Assembly: GCA_035772405.1 (NCBI GenBank)
Contig: JAYKKM010000374.1
Location: 682,001 to 746,000, forward strand
Origin: Chrysogorgia sp. JL179-B06
Taxonomy: Eukaryota; Cnidaria; Anthozoa; Scleralcyonacea; Chrysogorgiidae
DNA: 64,000 nucleotides
Reading direction: 5' to 3'
Below are positions 24,298-41,547 of this stretch, piece by piece (position 1 is the first letter of the stretch; each line of letters begins with the position of its first letter). The notes under the pieces were generated by a model that worked only from the letters and a program-made list of their open reading frames with translations, had not been told where the DNA came from and ran no database searches. Both the position numbers and the translations under genes were made by a program.

Positions 24298-27098
24298 TTA
24301 TAAATTGTAATGGCCTAAAGAGTACTACACGATCTACTGAGTTCCAGGCTTTGCTTGACCAACACAATCCTGACTTTGTATTGGGAACCGAAACCAAAAC
24401 TAGACGAAGATATTTCAAGTTATTCTATATTTCCATCCAATTATACAGTCTTCAGAAATGATAGAAATCGTTATGGTGGTGGAGTCTTCCAAGCTATAAA
24501 ATCTGATCTTGTTTGTATTGAAGAATCTGAATTTACCAACGACTGTGAAATAATCTGGACCTCCCTTAAGCTGAGTAATTGCAAAACACTATACTTGTCA
24601 GCCTTTTATAGACCTCCCAATTCAACTATTGACACACTTGACAAACTTCATGAGTCCATCAGTCGTGTATTTACCAAGAACAAAAATCATCCTAATGTTA
24701 TTATTGGGGGAGACTTCAACCTTGGCGACATTGATTGGAAGTCTGATGTACCAGTTCCTTGTAATACAAACACTGCATCACAACATAATAAACTTCTTCA
24801 CCTGCTTAATGACTATTCATTAACCCAACATGTAAAATCTACTACTAGACCTGCATCTGGCAAAACATTGGACTTATTGCTATCCACATATCCAAATTCT
24901 GTCCACGATGTAAACACAACCTCTGGCATTAGTGACCATCTAGCCGTCCTCTTTGAAGTAAATTTGAAACCATCAAGATCGGTTAAAGCACCCCATATGG
25001 TCTATAGCTATAAAAAAGCAAATTTTAAGGGCCTCAATAATCACATCCTGACATCATCAACAGCATTCTTTTCATCCAACCCCCAAGATAGATCAGTCGA
25101 AGAAAACTGGAATATCTTTAAGAAAAACCTGTCTGATGGCATTGCACAGTTTATCCCCCAGAGAACTTCACGACCAAAATTTAAATTACCATGGATTAAT
25201 TATGACATTAAACGAGCAATGAGAAAGAAAGACCGCCTTCATAAAAAGGCTATCCAATCCAAGAAAACTCAACATTGGAACGCTTTTAAGAGTCAACGCA
25301 ACTATGTATCTAAGCTTGTCAAAGAATCCCATAACCGCTTACCTTAATGAAATTATTGGGAACAGCTTAACTGAAAATCCCAAAACGTTCTGGTCTTATG
25401 TCAGGAATAGTAAATCCGACAACATTGGTATCCCCCCGTTAAAGATTGGCCAAACTATAAGTATTTCAGACAAGGATAAAGCAGAAACACTTAATTCATA
25501 TTTTAACTCCGTATTTACTCGTGAACGTTTACCATCTCCTAGATTGGGTCAGTCACCATATCTGCCTATTGATAACCTGAAGATTAGTCCTGCAGGTGTT
25601 GCTAAGCAGTTATCAGATCTAAACCCCCAAAAGGCATGTGGCCCTGATGAGATTCCAGCACGAGTGCTAAAGGAGGTTGCTCAGTCTGCATCTCATTGGC
25701 TTAGCTTTATTTTCCAACAATCATATGATCAGAATACAATTCCATCTGATTGGTCACAGGCTCTTGTTACTGCTGTCTACAAAAAGGATAACAAATCAAA
25801 CCCAGAAAATTATCGCCCAATTTCCTTAACTTGTATTTGTTGCAAAGTTATGGAACACATTGTCCTCAGCCATATGGCCAAGCACCTTTCTGCAAACAAT
25901 ATTTTAATTGATAAACAACATGGTTTTAGGAAACAGTTTTCGTGCGAGACCCAACTAATCTCCACGGTACATGACTGGGCTAAAGCAATTAATTTCAAGA
26001 AGCAAACTGACGTAATCCTATTAGATTTTAAAAAGGCATTTGACTCTGTACCGCATGAGCGCCTTCTTTCAAAAACTTAACTACTATGGCATCAGTGGCA
26101 ATACACATGACTGGATAAAGGCATTCCTTTCCAACCGCTCCCAGTTAGTTTCAATTAATGGCACACACTCATCTACTAAACCTGTGATTTCTGGAGTACC
26201 TCAGGGATCCATCCTGGGCCCAGTACTGTTTCTGTTGTTTATTAATGACATTTCTACTGGTATCCAATCAAATCTACGTCTCTTTGCTGATGACTGTGTC
26301 CTATATAGAGAAATGAATGATATTCATGACCACCAAATTCTACAGAATGATCTCGATGCCTTATCAAACTGGTCTGAGCGATGGCAGCTCACTTTTAACA
26401 CTTCCAAATGCTATCATATTGGCATAACTGCTAAAAGAACACAGGCTACCTCCTACAGCTACTCCTTAAATGGCCAAGTCATTTCCACAGAAAGATCTGT
26501 TAAATACCTAGGGATTACCATCACTGACAATCTACGTTGGAATGATCACTGCAACACCATGTGTAAAAAGGCCAACTCCACCCTTGGCCTACTCAAACGC
26601 ATCCTAGGCGGTTGTTCCCCAGCAGTCAAATCCAGAGCTTACCTTAGCTTAGTCCGCCCTAAACTTGAATATGCTAGCTGTGTGTGGAACCCTTATACCC
26701 AACGCAACATCGATAAAATTGAAATGGTCCAACGTCGTGCAGCCAGGTTTGTTTACAACGACTACTCAAGATACAGTCATGTCTCTCCAATGATTGCTGA
26801 TTTAAGGTGGGACACCCTGGAACAGCGAAGACTGTTGAACCAATCGTGTATGTTTTTTAAAATACACCAAGGCCATGTGAATATAAATTTTCCAAACGAA
26901 GTACATCCACTAGATAGAAAATCAAGACTTCCAAATCAACAGCCTTACCGCCAAATGTCTTGCAATAACAATATTTTTAAGTTTTCTTTTTATCCTAGAA
27001 CTATAGTAACTTGGAATAATTTAGCATTTAATTCACTACCTAGCAGTATTGATGCATTTAAAGTAGTGGCATTGCCTATAATTAGATCATTAGTATAA
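24294..27098 (+). pseudogene. LINE ORF2: APE endonuclease and reverse transcriptase, three frameshifts
   Basis: Starts at the ATGA overlap (MIINCNGLKST, the expected APE start), then NPDFVLGTETK, GGDFNLGDIDW and SGISDHLAV for the endonuclease. The RT shows NPQKACGPDEIPARVL, YRPISLTCICCKVMEHI, DFKKAFDSVPH, GVPQGSILGPVLFLLFINDI and LFADDCVLY (catalytic), and the C-terminus VQRRAARFVYNDYSRY. Frames change at about 24385-24395, 25335-25340 and 26068-26076. Each is one extra base, two of them in A-runs. The element is otherwise intact, so it is either young and just dead, or the breaks are sequencing errors. Confidence 0.88.
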
Positions 27099-27317
27099 TT
27101 TTATTTTTACTGTAGGTGTATATGATCTTTGTGTAATTATAATTTAGCCTATCTTATTCTTAACTTCGTATTTTCTTATTCTATTATTATTTATCTATAT
27201 TAGTACCATTATTAAACCTGCATGTGTATATATATATAATTATTATAACACCATGTATATATCTCCTAGTATAGTTTACAAACTGATTCAGGAGTAACTG
27301 ATTAAAGATTAAAGAAC

Positions 27318-27391
27318 GGCTTCCGTAGCTCAGTTGTCAGAGCACTGCACTAGCATCGCAGGGTCGCGGGGTCAATTCCAGCCGGAAGGCC
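27318..27391 (+). repeat. tRNA-Ala-like SINE head
   Basis: GGCTTCC opening, D-arm GCTC..GAGC, anticodon-like loop CTAGCAT (AGC) and B box near 'gggtcaattcc'. The 3' acceptor has a mismatch and an extra G. A conserved tail 'gaagttgcatttttcgcaac' follows every copy, as expected of a SINE. Other copies: 31006-31073, 31247-31321 and 44477-44550. Confidence 0.75.
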
Positions 27392-27489
27392 TTGAAGTTG
27401 CATTTTTCGCAACTTGTCCCGGTTTGGTCTTAAAATGTATATATTCCAACACTCGAAATTTTCCTTAACCAGAAACCCTTAGAACAAGT

Positions 27490-28070
27490 GTGTTTATGAC
27501 TGTTTGATTCTGCAGACTCTCACTATGCAGATACTGCATGGGGTGAACTCTCAGTCGCGTGTAGCGACAATTTTACAGAAACTGCAAAATCGAGCAGCTC
27601 GTGTTATAGCGAGACGAGACAGTTCACGCGCGAGGCTTCGCGCGAGACATTTTGGGATGGTCGGATTAAAAGACAATCAGAGGAAGAAATAAATGTGTTC
27701 TAGTCTCTTTAAGTGTTTGCATGTTGTGGTTCCTAAATATCTTAGTGAATATTTTATTAGACAGTAGTATCCATTCATATAGTACTAGAAGGAGAAATGA
27801 TATCCATCTCCCCAAACCTAAGTTAAGTTTTGGGAAATGTATTTTTAGATACTATGGAACATTATTCTAACTCTCTGCCGTCAAAAATTAAAACATCTAC
27901 TACATTGTTATATTTTAAGAGCTTTATTAGAAAGCATGATTTTTAAGTATAATAATTAGTTAATATATTTTTTGTAATTTTGTATGATATCTTGTACAGG
28001 GTCCCTCTTCATGGATACCAGCTTCGGCTGAATGGGCTACCCTGTCAAAATAAAGTTTACCATACATACC
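27490..28070 (+). pseudogene. LINE reverse-transcriptase C-terminal remnant and 3' tail
   Basis: 'LQKLQNRAARVIARR' (27560s) and, after frame breaks, 'FNSLPSKIKTSTTLLYFKSF' ending near 27948, are standard LINE C-terminal sequences. The tail 'gctaccctgtcaaaataaag' (28030s) resembles a LINE 3' end with polyadenylation signal. Unit 2 keeps only 44650-44845. Confidence 0.7.
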
Positions 28071-28129
28071 ATTAACTAGAAATACGAATGCGCAATAATC
28101 CCCTCGCTCGCCTTTTCTACCACTACCCC

Positions 28130-29180
28130 ACCCCACCCCTAGAGTTTCTTTTCCCCATCCATGGTGCCCAGTGCCCAGACCGCGTCTGTCGATAACAAAT
28201 CCCGAAAGGCCGGTTCGTCGTACGTAGATTTTGAACGTTATCTCGGTCAATATTTACTCGATTTCAATTCTGAAAACAGTTTTGGAATTACCTTCTAAAT
28301 ACATAACATACATGTCTATATATATTACGAGAACGTGCATACCCTTCGTAAAAACGGTTTATGTACTTAGAAATTAGTCGGCGATCAGGCACGATTCGTC
28401 GCCATATTATTTTGAACGTTATCGCGATCAATATTTAACCGTTGAAAACAGTTTTGGAATTAGCTAGTCTAAATACATAACATACGTGTCTATATATATT
28501 ATGAGAACGTGCCGCATCGCGTTGTCTTGCCCAAATATTGTCTGATTCAAACGGATCACCCAAGACGACTTTTTACTTCCTTATAAGAGATGACCTACCA
28601 TTTTATATATATATATATAGAAACTTTCGGTGATAAATGGATCCCGCGAGATTATTCGTCGCAGCGAGATTATCACCCTCGCTTCGTGCTTTCGAGGAGA
28701 TAATGACGTCATCAATTATTCGAGAAAGTTAGGCTCAGCCCCCTCCCCCCCCCCCCCCCCCCCTCCCACAACATTTTACCCGTACGCCTATGACAGGCAG
28801 ATTGCTATGGCAACTGTGAAGAGGGAAAAACTCTAAAGACATTCTGGAGCCAGGTAATTGTAGCCACCTGTTTACCGCCAAGACTTCGACGGACATTTGA
28901 TATTCGGTTTAGTTCCGTTTGGTTTGTAATACCCTGATTAATAACAAATTATTTTTTTACGTTTGGCAGTTTTGGATGCATTTCAGAAGAGGGAAATGCA
29001 AAAAATGTTGCGATCTAAAAACGCTCTGTGGCACCTATAAGGAGAGAGAGAATTGTAAATATTTGTATGATTGTGTTTTCCGCCAATAATAATTATTTTT
29101 ATGGTAATAGTGAAGAAGGAAAGACTCAATAAAGACATTCGAAAGCCAGGTAATTGTTATACCATCTGTTTATTTCCAAG
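28130..29180. other. Gap shared with 45655-47000: repeat R copies and FReD B upstream region
   Basis: Contains repeat R (minus), a related half copy (28380-28510), a short AT tract (28601-28618) and a C-run of about 19 at 28745-28763. No gene seen. The same order, without the C-run, precedes the orphan exon in unit 2. Confidence 0.55.
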
Positions 29181-29181
29181 G

Positions 29182-29189
29182 TATAATAA
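29182..29189 (+). promoter_or_regulatory. Putative TATA-like element of FReD B
   Basis: TATAATAA lies 106 bases before the ATG in a block conserved with the other two first exons. The matching positions read CATAATAA (gene C) and CTTAATAA (orphan exon), so promoter strength may differ among copies. Confidence 0.35.
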
Positions 29190-29294
29190 GATGTACTCGA
29201 CGCTGGAAGGCACTAGAACACGAATGAATAACAAAACAGCTGAATCTTTCTTGTCAAATCAAGTAGCAACATATCTGACAGACTACGACTAAAG

Positions 29295-34067
<4,773 letters not shown>

Positions 34068-34159
34068 TTGGAATATTTTACTTTACATCCGAATGTCATT
34101 ATTTTGCAAATGATTGAAAACAAGGATCCTGCATTTGTCCTTATCATTGTCAATATTGT

Positions 34160-37100
34160 GAACATAAAGTTACAGAAACATTCCATTTCTTTTTGTTATG
34201 AATCTAGTGTCTAAACTTGATAATTTGTTTTAGGTGGAACTGGTATTTTAGTTTACATCCAAATGTCGTTATTATAAACTTTTCATTTCTCATTGTTATT
34301 AATCTAGTGTATAAACTTGATAATTTGTTTTAGTTGGAACTGGTACTTTATTTTGCATCCAAATGTCGTTATTATAAACTTTTCATTTCTTTTTGTTATT
34401 AATCAAGTCTCTAAACTTGATAATTTGTTTTAGTTGGAACTGGTGTTTTAGTTTACATCCAAATGTCGTTATTATAAACTTTTCATTTCTCTTTGTTATT
34501 AATCTAGTGTCTAAACTTGATAATTTGTTTTAGTTGGAACTGGTATTTTAGTTTACATCCAAATGTCGTTATTATAAACTTTTCATTTCTCTTTGTTATT
34601 AATCTAGTCTCTAAACTTGATAATTTGTTTTAGTTGGAACTGGTATTTTAGTTTACATCCAAATGTCGTTATTATAAACTTTTCATTTCTTTTTGTTATT
34701 AATCAAGTCTCTAAACTTGATAATTTGTTTTAGTTGGAACTGGTGTTTTAGTTTACATCCAAATGTCGTTATTATAAACTTTTCATTTCTCTTTGTTATT
34801 AATCTAGTGTCTAAACTTGATAATTTGTTTTAGTTGGAACTGGTATTTTAGTTTACATCCAAATGTCGTTATTATAAACTTTTCATTTCTCTTTGTTATT
34901 AATCTAGTCTCTAAACTTGATAATTTGTTTTAGTTGGAACTGGTATTTTAGTTTACATCCAAATGTCGTTATTATAAACTTTTCATTTCTCTTTGTTATA
35001 AATCTAGTCTCTAAACTTGATAATTTGTTTTAGTTGGAACTGGTATTTTAGTTTACATCCAAATGTCGTTATTATAAACTTTTCATTTCTCTTTGTTATT
35101 AATCTAGTGTCTAAACTTGATAATTTGTTTTAGTTGAAACTGGTATTTTAGTTTACATCCAAATGTCGTTATTATAAACTTTTCATTTCTCTTTGTTATA
35201 AATCTAGTCTCTAAACTTGGTAATTTATTTTAGTTAGAACTGGTATTTTAGTTTACATCCAAATGTCGTTATTATAAACTTTTCATTTCTCTTTGTTATT
35301 AATCTAGTGTCTAAACTTGATAATTTGTTTTTGTTGAAACTGGTATTTTAGTTTACATCCAAATGTCGTTATTATAAACTTTTCATTTCTTTTTGTTATT
35401 AATCTAGTGTATAAACTTGATAATTTGTTTTAGTTGAAACTGGTATTTTAGTTTACATCCAAATGTCGTTATTATAAACTTTTCATTTCTTTTTGTTATT
35501 AATCTAGTGTCTAAACTTGATAATTTGTTTTAGTTAGAACTGGTATTTTAGTTTACATCCAAATGTCATTATTATAAACTTTTCATTTCTCTTTGTTATT
35601 AATCTAGTGTCTAAACTTGATAATTTGTTTTAGTTGAAACTGGTATTTTAGTTTACATCCAAATGTCGTTATTATAAACTTTTCATTTCTCTTTGTTATA
35701 AATCTAGTCTCTAAACTTGATAATTTATTTTAGTTAGAACTGGTATTTTAGTTTACATCCAAATGTCGTTATTATAAACTTTTCATTTCTCTTTGTTATT
35801 AATCTAGTGTCTAAACTTGATAATTTGTTTTTGTTGAAACTGGTATTTTAGTTTACATCCAAATGTCGTTATTATAAACTTTTCATTTCTTTTTGTTATT
35901 AATCTAGTGTATAAACTTGATAATTTGTTTTAGTTGAAACTGGTATTTTAGTTTACATCCAAATGTCGTTATTATAAACTTTTCATTTCTTTTTGTTATT
36001 AATCTAGTGTCTAAACTTGATAATTTGTTTTAGTTAGAACTGGTATTTTAGTTTACATCCAAATGTCATTATTATAAACTTTTCATTTCTTTTTGTTATT
36101 AATCTAGTGTCTAAACTTGATAATTTGTTTTAGTTAGAACTGGTATTTTAGTTTACATCCAAATGTCGTTATTATAAACTTTTCATTTCTTCTTGTTATT
36201 AATCTAGTGTCTAAACTTGATAATTTGTTTTAGTTGGAACTGGTATTTTAGTTTACATCCAAATGTCATTATTATGAACTTTTCATTTATTTTTGTTATT
36301 AATCTAGTGTCTAAACTAGATCATTTGTTTTGGTTAGAACTGGTATTTTAGTTTACATCCAAATCTCGTTATTATAAACTTTTCATTTCTCTTTGTTATT
36401 AATCTAGTGTATAAACTTGATCATTTGTTTTAGTTGGAACTGGTACTTTATTTTGCATCCAAATGTCGTTATTATAAACTTTTCATTTCTCTTTATTATT
36501 AATCTAGTATCTAAACTTGATAATTTGTTTTAGTTAGAACTGGTATTTTAGTTTACATCCAAATGTCATTATTATAAACTTTTCATTTCTTTTTTTATTA
36601 ATCTAGTATCTAAACTTGATAATTTGTTTTAGTTAGAACTGGTATTTTAGTTTACATCCAAATGTCGTTATTATCAACTTTCCATTTCTCTTTGTTATTA
36701 ATCTAGTATCTAAACTTGATAATTTGTTTTAGTTGAAACTGGTATTTTAGTTAACATCCAATGTCGTTATTATAAACTTTTCATTTCTCTTTGTTATAAA
36801 TCTAGTCTCTAAACTTGATAATTTATTTTAGTTAGAACTGGAATTTAATTTACATCCAAATGTCGTTATTATAAACTTTTCATTTCTCTTTGTTATTAGT
36901 CTAGTGTCTAAACCTGATAATTTGTTTTTGTTGAAACTGGTATTTTAGTTTACATCCAAATGTCGTTATTATAAACTTTTCATTTCTTTTTGTTATTAAT
37001 CTAGTGTATAAACTTGATAATTTGTTTTAGTTGAAACTGGTATTTTAGTTTACATCCAAATGTCGTTATTATAAAATTTTCATTTATTTTTGTTATTAAT

Positions 37101-39600
37101 CTAGTGTCTAAACTTGATAATTTGTTTTAGTTGGAACTGGTATTTTAGTTTACATCCAAATGTCATTATTATAAACTTTTCATTTATTTTTGTTATTAAT
37201 CTAGTGTCTAAACTAGATAATTTGTTTTGGTTAGAACTGGTATTTTAGTTTACATCCAAATGTCGTTATTATAAACTTTTCATTTCTTTTTGTTATTAAT
37301 CTAGTGTATAAACTTGATAATTTGTTTTAGTTGAAACTGGTATTTTAGTTTACATCCAAATGTCGTTATTATAAACTTTTCATTTCTTTTTGTTATTAAT
37401 CTAGTGTCTAAACTTGATAATTTGTTTTAGTTGGAACTGGTATTTTAGTTTACATCCAAATGTCATTATTATAAACTTTTCATTTATTTTTGTTATTAAT
37501 CTAGTGTCTAAACTAGATAAATTGTTTTGGTTAGAACTGGTATTTTAGTTTACATCCAAATATCGTTATTATAAACTTTTCATTTCTCTTTGTTATTAAT
37601 CTAGTGTATAAACTTGGTCATTTGTTTTAGTTGGAACTGGTACTTTATTTTGCATCCAAATGTCGTTATTATAAACTTTTCATTTCTCTTTGTTATTAAT
37701 CTAGTCTCTAAACTTGATAATTTGTTTTAGTTGGAACTGGTATTTTAGTTTACATCCAAATGTCGTTATTATAAACTTTTCTTTTCTCTTTGTTATAAAT
37801 CTAGTCTCTAAACTTGATAATTTGTTTTAGTTGGAACTGGTATTTTAGTTTACATCCAAATGTCGTAATTATAAACTTTTCATTTCTCTTTGTTATTAAT
37901 CTAGTGTCTAAACTTGATAATTTGTTTTAGTTGAAACTGGTATTTTAGTTTACATCCAATGTCGTTATTATAAACTTTTCATTTCTCTTTGTTATAAATC
38001 TAGTCTCTAAACTTGATAATTTATTTTAGTTAGAACTGGTATTTTAGTTTACATCCAAATGTCGTTATTATAAACTTTTCATTTCTCTTTGTTATTAATC
38101 TAGTGTCTAAACTTGATAATTTGTTTTTGTTAAAACTGGTATTTTAGTTTACATCCAAATGTCGTTATTATAAACTTTTCGTTTCTTTTTGTTATTAATC
38201 TAGTGTATAAACTTGATAATTTGTTTTAGTTGAAACTGGTATTTTAGTTTACATCCAAATGTCGTTATTATAAACTTTTCATTTCTTTTTGTTATTAATC
38301 TAGTGTCTAAACTTGATAATTTGTTTTAGTTAGAACTGGTATTTTAGTTTACATCCAAATGTCGTTATTATAAACTTTTCATTTCTTTTTGTTATTAATC
38401 TAGTGTCTAAACTTGATAATTTGTTTTGATTAGAACTGGTATTTTAGTTTACATCCAAATGTCGTTATTATAAACTTTTCATTTCTCTTTGTTATTAATC
38501 TAGTGTCTAAACTAGATCATTTGTTTTGGTTAGAACTGGTATTTTAGTTAAGTTTACATCCAAATGTCGTTATTATAAACTTTTCATTTCTCTTTGTTAT
38601 TAATCTAGTGTATAAACTTGATAATTTGTTTTAGTTAGAACTGGTATTTTAGTTTACATCCAAATGTCGTTATTATAAACTTTTGATTTCTTTTTGTTAT
38701 TAATCTAGTGTATAAACTTGATAATTTGTTTTAGTTGAAACTGGTATTTTAGTTTACATCCAAATGTCGTTATTATAAACTTTTCATTTCTTTTTGTTAT
38801 TAATCTAGTGTATAAACTTGATCATTTGTTTTAGTTGGAACTGGTATTTTAGTTTACATTCAAATGTCGTTATTATAAACTTTCCATTTCTTTTTGTTAT
38901 TAATCTAGTCTCTAAACTTGATAATTTGTTTTAGTTGGAACTGGTATTTTAGTTTACATCCAAATGTCGTTATTATAAACTTTTCATTTCTTTTTGTTAT
39001 TAATCTAGTGTCTAAACTTGATAATTTGTTTTAGTTGGAACTGGTATTTTAGTTTACATCCAAATGTCGTTATTATAAACTTTTCATTTCTTTTTGTTAT
39101 TAATCTAGTGTCTAAACTTGATAATTTGTTTTAGTTAGAACTGGTATTTTAGTTTACATCCAAATGTCGTTATTATAAACTTTTCATTTATTTTATTATT
39201 AATCTAGTGTCTAAACTTGATAATTTGTTTTAGTTGGAACTGGTATTTTAGTTTACATCCAAATGTCGTTATTATAAACTTTTCATTTATTTTTGTTATT
39301 AATCTAGTGTCTAAACTTGATAATTTGTTTTAGTTAGAACTGGTATTTTAGTTTACATCCAAATGTCGTTATTATAAACTTTTCATTTCTTTTTGTTATT
39401 AATCTAGTGTCTAAACTTGATAATTTGTTTTAGCTGGAACTGGTATTTTAGTTTACTTTCATATGTCGTTATTATAAACTTTTCATTTATTTTTATTAAT
39501 CTAGTGTCTAAACTTGATAATTTCTTTAGTTGGAACTGGTATTTTAGTTTACTTTCGAATGTCGTTATTATCAACTTTCCATTTCTTTTTGTTATTAATC
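34160..39600 (+). repeat. 100-bp satellite array, about 54 copies
   Basis: The monomer runs 'taatttgttttagttggaac', 'tggtattttagtttacatcc', 'aaatgtcgttattataaact', 'tttcatttctttttgttatt', 'aatctagtgtctaaacttga'. Both halves match the FReD B 3' end: the stop-codon region ('tttttagttggaatatttta', 'tttacatccgaatgtc') and UTR text at 34170-34230. It begins at that 3' end. Variants recur at 300 and 500 bp, showing higher-order units. ORFs inside are artefacts. Confidence 0.97.
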
Positions 39601-39880
39601 TAATCAGGCGGACCAATCACAGAGTAAAATTATTTTATAATTATACATATAGAGATCACTGTTAACATCTAATAAATCATTTTATTTTAATATTCTCTGT
39701 TGGTCTAATTTCGTTGAAATTTTTCTAGTCAGCTGAACTTTTCTTAATTTTTATAATATTTGTAAAAGAAAAATTGAGCGATATCCTTCTTTACATAACT
39801 TACTGCAAAAAATGTGTTCGTAAACCGAGCACAACATCTGGGACACTGTTTTGTACAGTACTTGTAGCACTGGGACAACG

Positions 39881-40088
39881 TTTTTTATTTAAGAAATAGA
39901 AAACATTTTCCATGTTTCCATAGAGTTATAGAAGTACGAGTGGAAGTTTGGGAGAATGAGAAATGGCAGGGAGGACACGAGCGCGAAGAGCGAGTGTTTC
40001 CACGCTATTTCGAGTTCTCCCAAACATTCACGAGTGTTTGTAAAACGTATGGGAACACGGAAAGATGTTTTCTATTTCTTTTATAAAA
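39881..40088. mobile_element. Foldback MITE
   Basis: Inverted arms 'aagaaatagaaaacatttt' (39891) and 'atgttttctatttctttt' (40067), with inner inverted 'ttccatgtttccatag' and 'tatgggaacacgg'. 39620-39880 before it shows nothing recognisable. Confidence 0.75.
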
Positions 40089-40411
40089 TAACACTGAGGA
40101 AATAAGTAATAAAGACTCTTTTATTAAAATGATGAAATGAATGGACACTCTATTACATCAACCATTATGACACCGTGGCGATCCTGGCGACCAAATGGAA
40201 ACCAGGCTTTACTGTGAAGAAAAGCATCTTATAGGTTGGACCTCTGTTGTTTTGATATTGGTGCATGGTGTATTAAGGCATGGCTCTTGACTTCGACACT
40301 GAAATTTCCTATTTTCCAGAGATTTTATCCAAACTAAGTCAGTTTGACTTAAGTTTTACCAAACATATTTAGGAATTATACAGTAGGAATTATACAATCT
40401 TGCAACTTAGC

Positions 40412-41300
40412 TTAAAGGGGCAGTAAGACCGAAAATCGTCCTCCAATTTTTATTTTATCTATTAGTACTAAAAAAATGAGGAAGAATAGCGTTCTTACTC
40501 AGCCAATATCTTATGTAATATCACGTTTGCGAGTTTTCCCTTTGTCTTAACGGGTTGATTTAATCACTAATACACCCCGATTGAAGTTGTATTAGAACTA
40601 ATACGACCGCGACAAACCGTGACGACAGGTAGTATTACACTAATACAACCTAAGGTAGGATGAACCCCAGTAGAATTATCAAATCACACACGAAACATTG
40701 CAGTATTACATCATTTTTATTAACCCATCTCGAAGTATGCAAAGACTGCCGCACCCTTTCGGGAAAACTCGCAAACGTGATATTACAAAGTAATATCATG
40801 AAATGAGGCGTATTAGCTATTAAACCGCCCACTCGGGAATTCGGCCCTCGGGAATTTTACTAAATGACCGGTTTAATAGCTAATACGTCTCATTTCATGA
40901 TATTACTTATAGTTGTTCCAGAGATATTGACGTTTTTGAAAGATGCAAATGACCTTATGACGTCATCTACTCCAAAATTTAAACTAAAGGAAATCTCTAA
41001 AATGAAAAATGTATAAAGCATTAACTATACACAGTGCAGTGTACCATTCTTACTAGTATACATCTGGAACGTTTTAGCACGATCTAGCCGCTATCTCCAA
41101 AGATATTCCTCATTTTTATAATTTGAGTGGAGAAGATGACGTCATCAGGTATCTCATTTACAGCTTTTAAAAACTGAAATATCTCTGGAACAAGATAAGA
41201 CATTGACAAAGTAAGAGCGCTATTCTTGCTTATTTCGAATACACTTCTAGATAAAGCCCAAATTGGGAAAAATGATTTTTGCGTCTTACTGCCCCTTTAA
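40412..41300. mobile_element. Foldback MITE with TTAAAGGGGCAGTAAGAC ends
   Basis: The 18-base terminus is repeated inverted at 41283-41300, and the arms continue for about 100 bp. An inner palindrome around 40800-40870 carries 'cggtttaatagctaatacg' in both orientations. Confidence 0.88.
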
Positions 41301-41394
41301 TAAACTGGATCAATATTTGCATACAATTACGCTGTTTAATTGTTTAAATTATATATATTCGCGTGCCTCAAGAATGTTTTAAGTTTTAGATGTG

Positions 41395-41535
41395 TGAAGT
41401 TGATAGTGCAGGTTGTTGTAGTCTTGAGAAAGACTATTGTTGACTCTGAAGATGACCGCCGCTTAGGCCGTCGAAACGTCAGTCGCCAACAATAGTCTTT
41501 CTCAAGACTACAACGACCTGGACGATCAACTTAAC
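41395..41535 (+). ncRNA. Hammerhead-like motif on a long hairpin
   Basis: A 34-bp stem (41409-41442 with 41487-41520, one mismatch), extended outward by 'aagttgat' and 'atcaactt', closes on CTGAAGATGACCG..GGCCGTCGAAACGTCAGTC. It resembles Penelope hammerheads with an insertion in the CTGATGA box; stem I is unusually long. Confidence 0.5.
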
Positions 41536-41547
41536 ACATATAATGTG

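Larger units (their letters stand above)
23631..27316 (+). mobile_element. CR1/L2-type non-LTR retrotransposon, nearly full length
   Basis: Two ORFs (below) and a 3' end 'gtaactgattaaagattaaag'. The left junction cuts a SINE-associated sequence after 'ggctcttcggcaa' and the right junction resumes at 'cggcttccgtagctc'; intact copies at 31230-31260 and 44465-44490 read across. It is therefore a clean insertion, absent from unit 2, and postdates the duplication. No convincing target duplication beyond 'aa'. Confidence 0.88.

Noticed and set aside
28745..28763. C-run as a regulatory element
   Set aside because: Low-complexity run, absent from the paralogous unit; likely slippage.
34160..39600. 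Possible CRISPR-like array because of regular spacing
   Set aside because: The whole 100-bp unit is repeated with no variable spacers, and the setting is eukaryotic.
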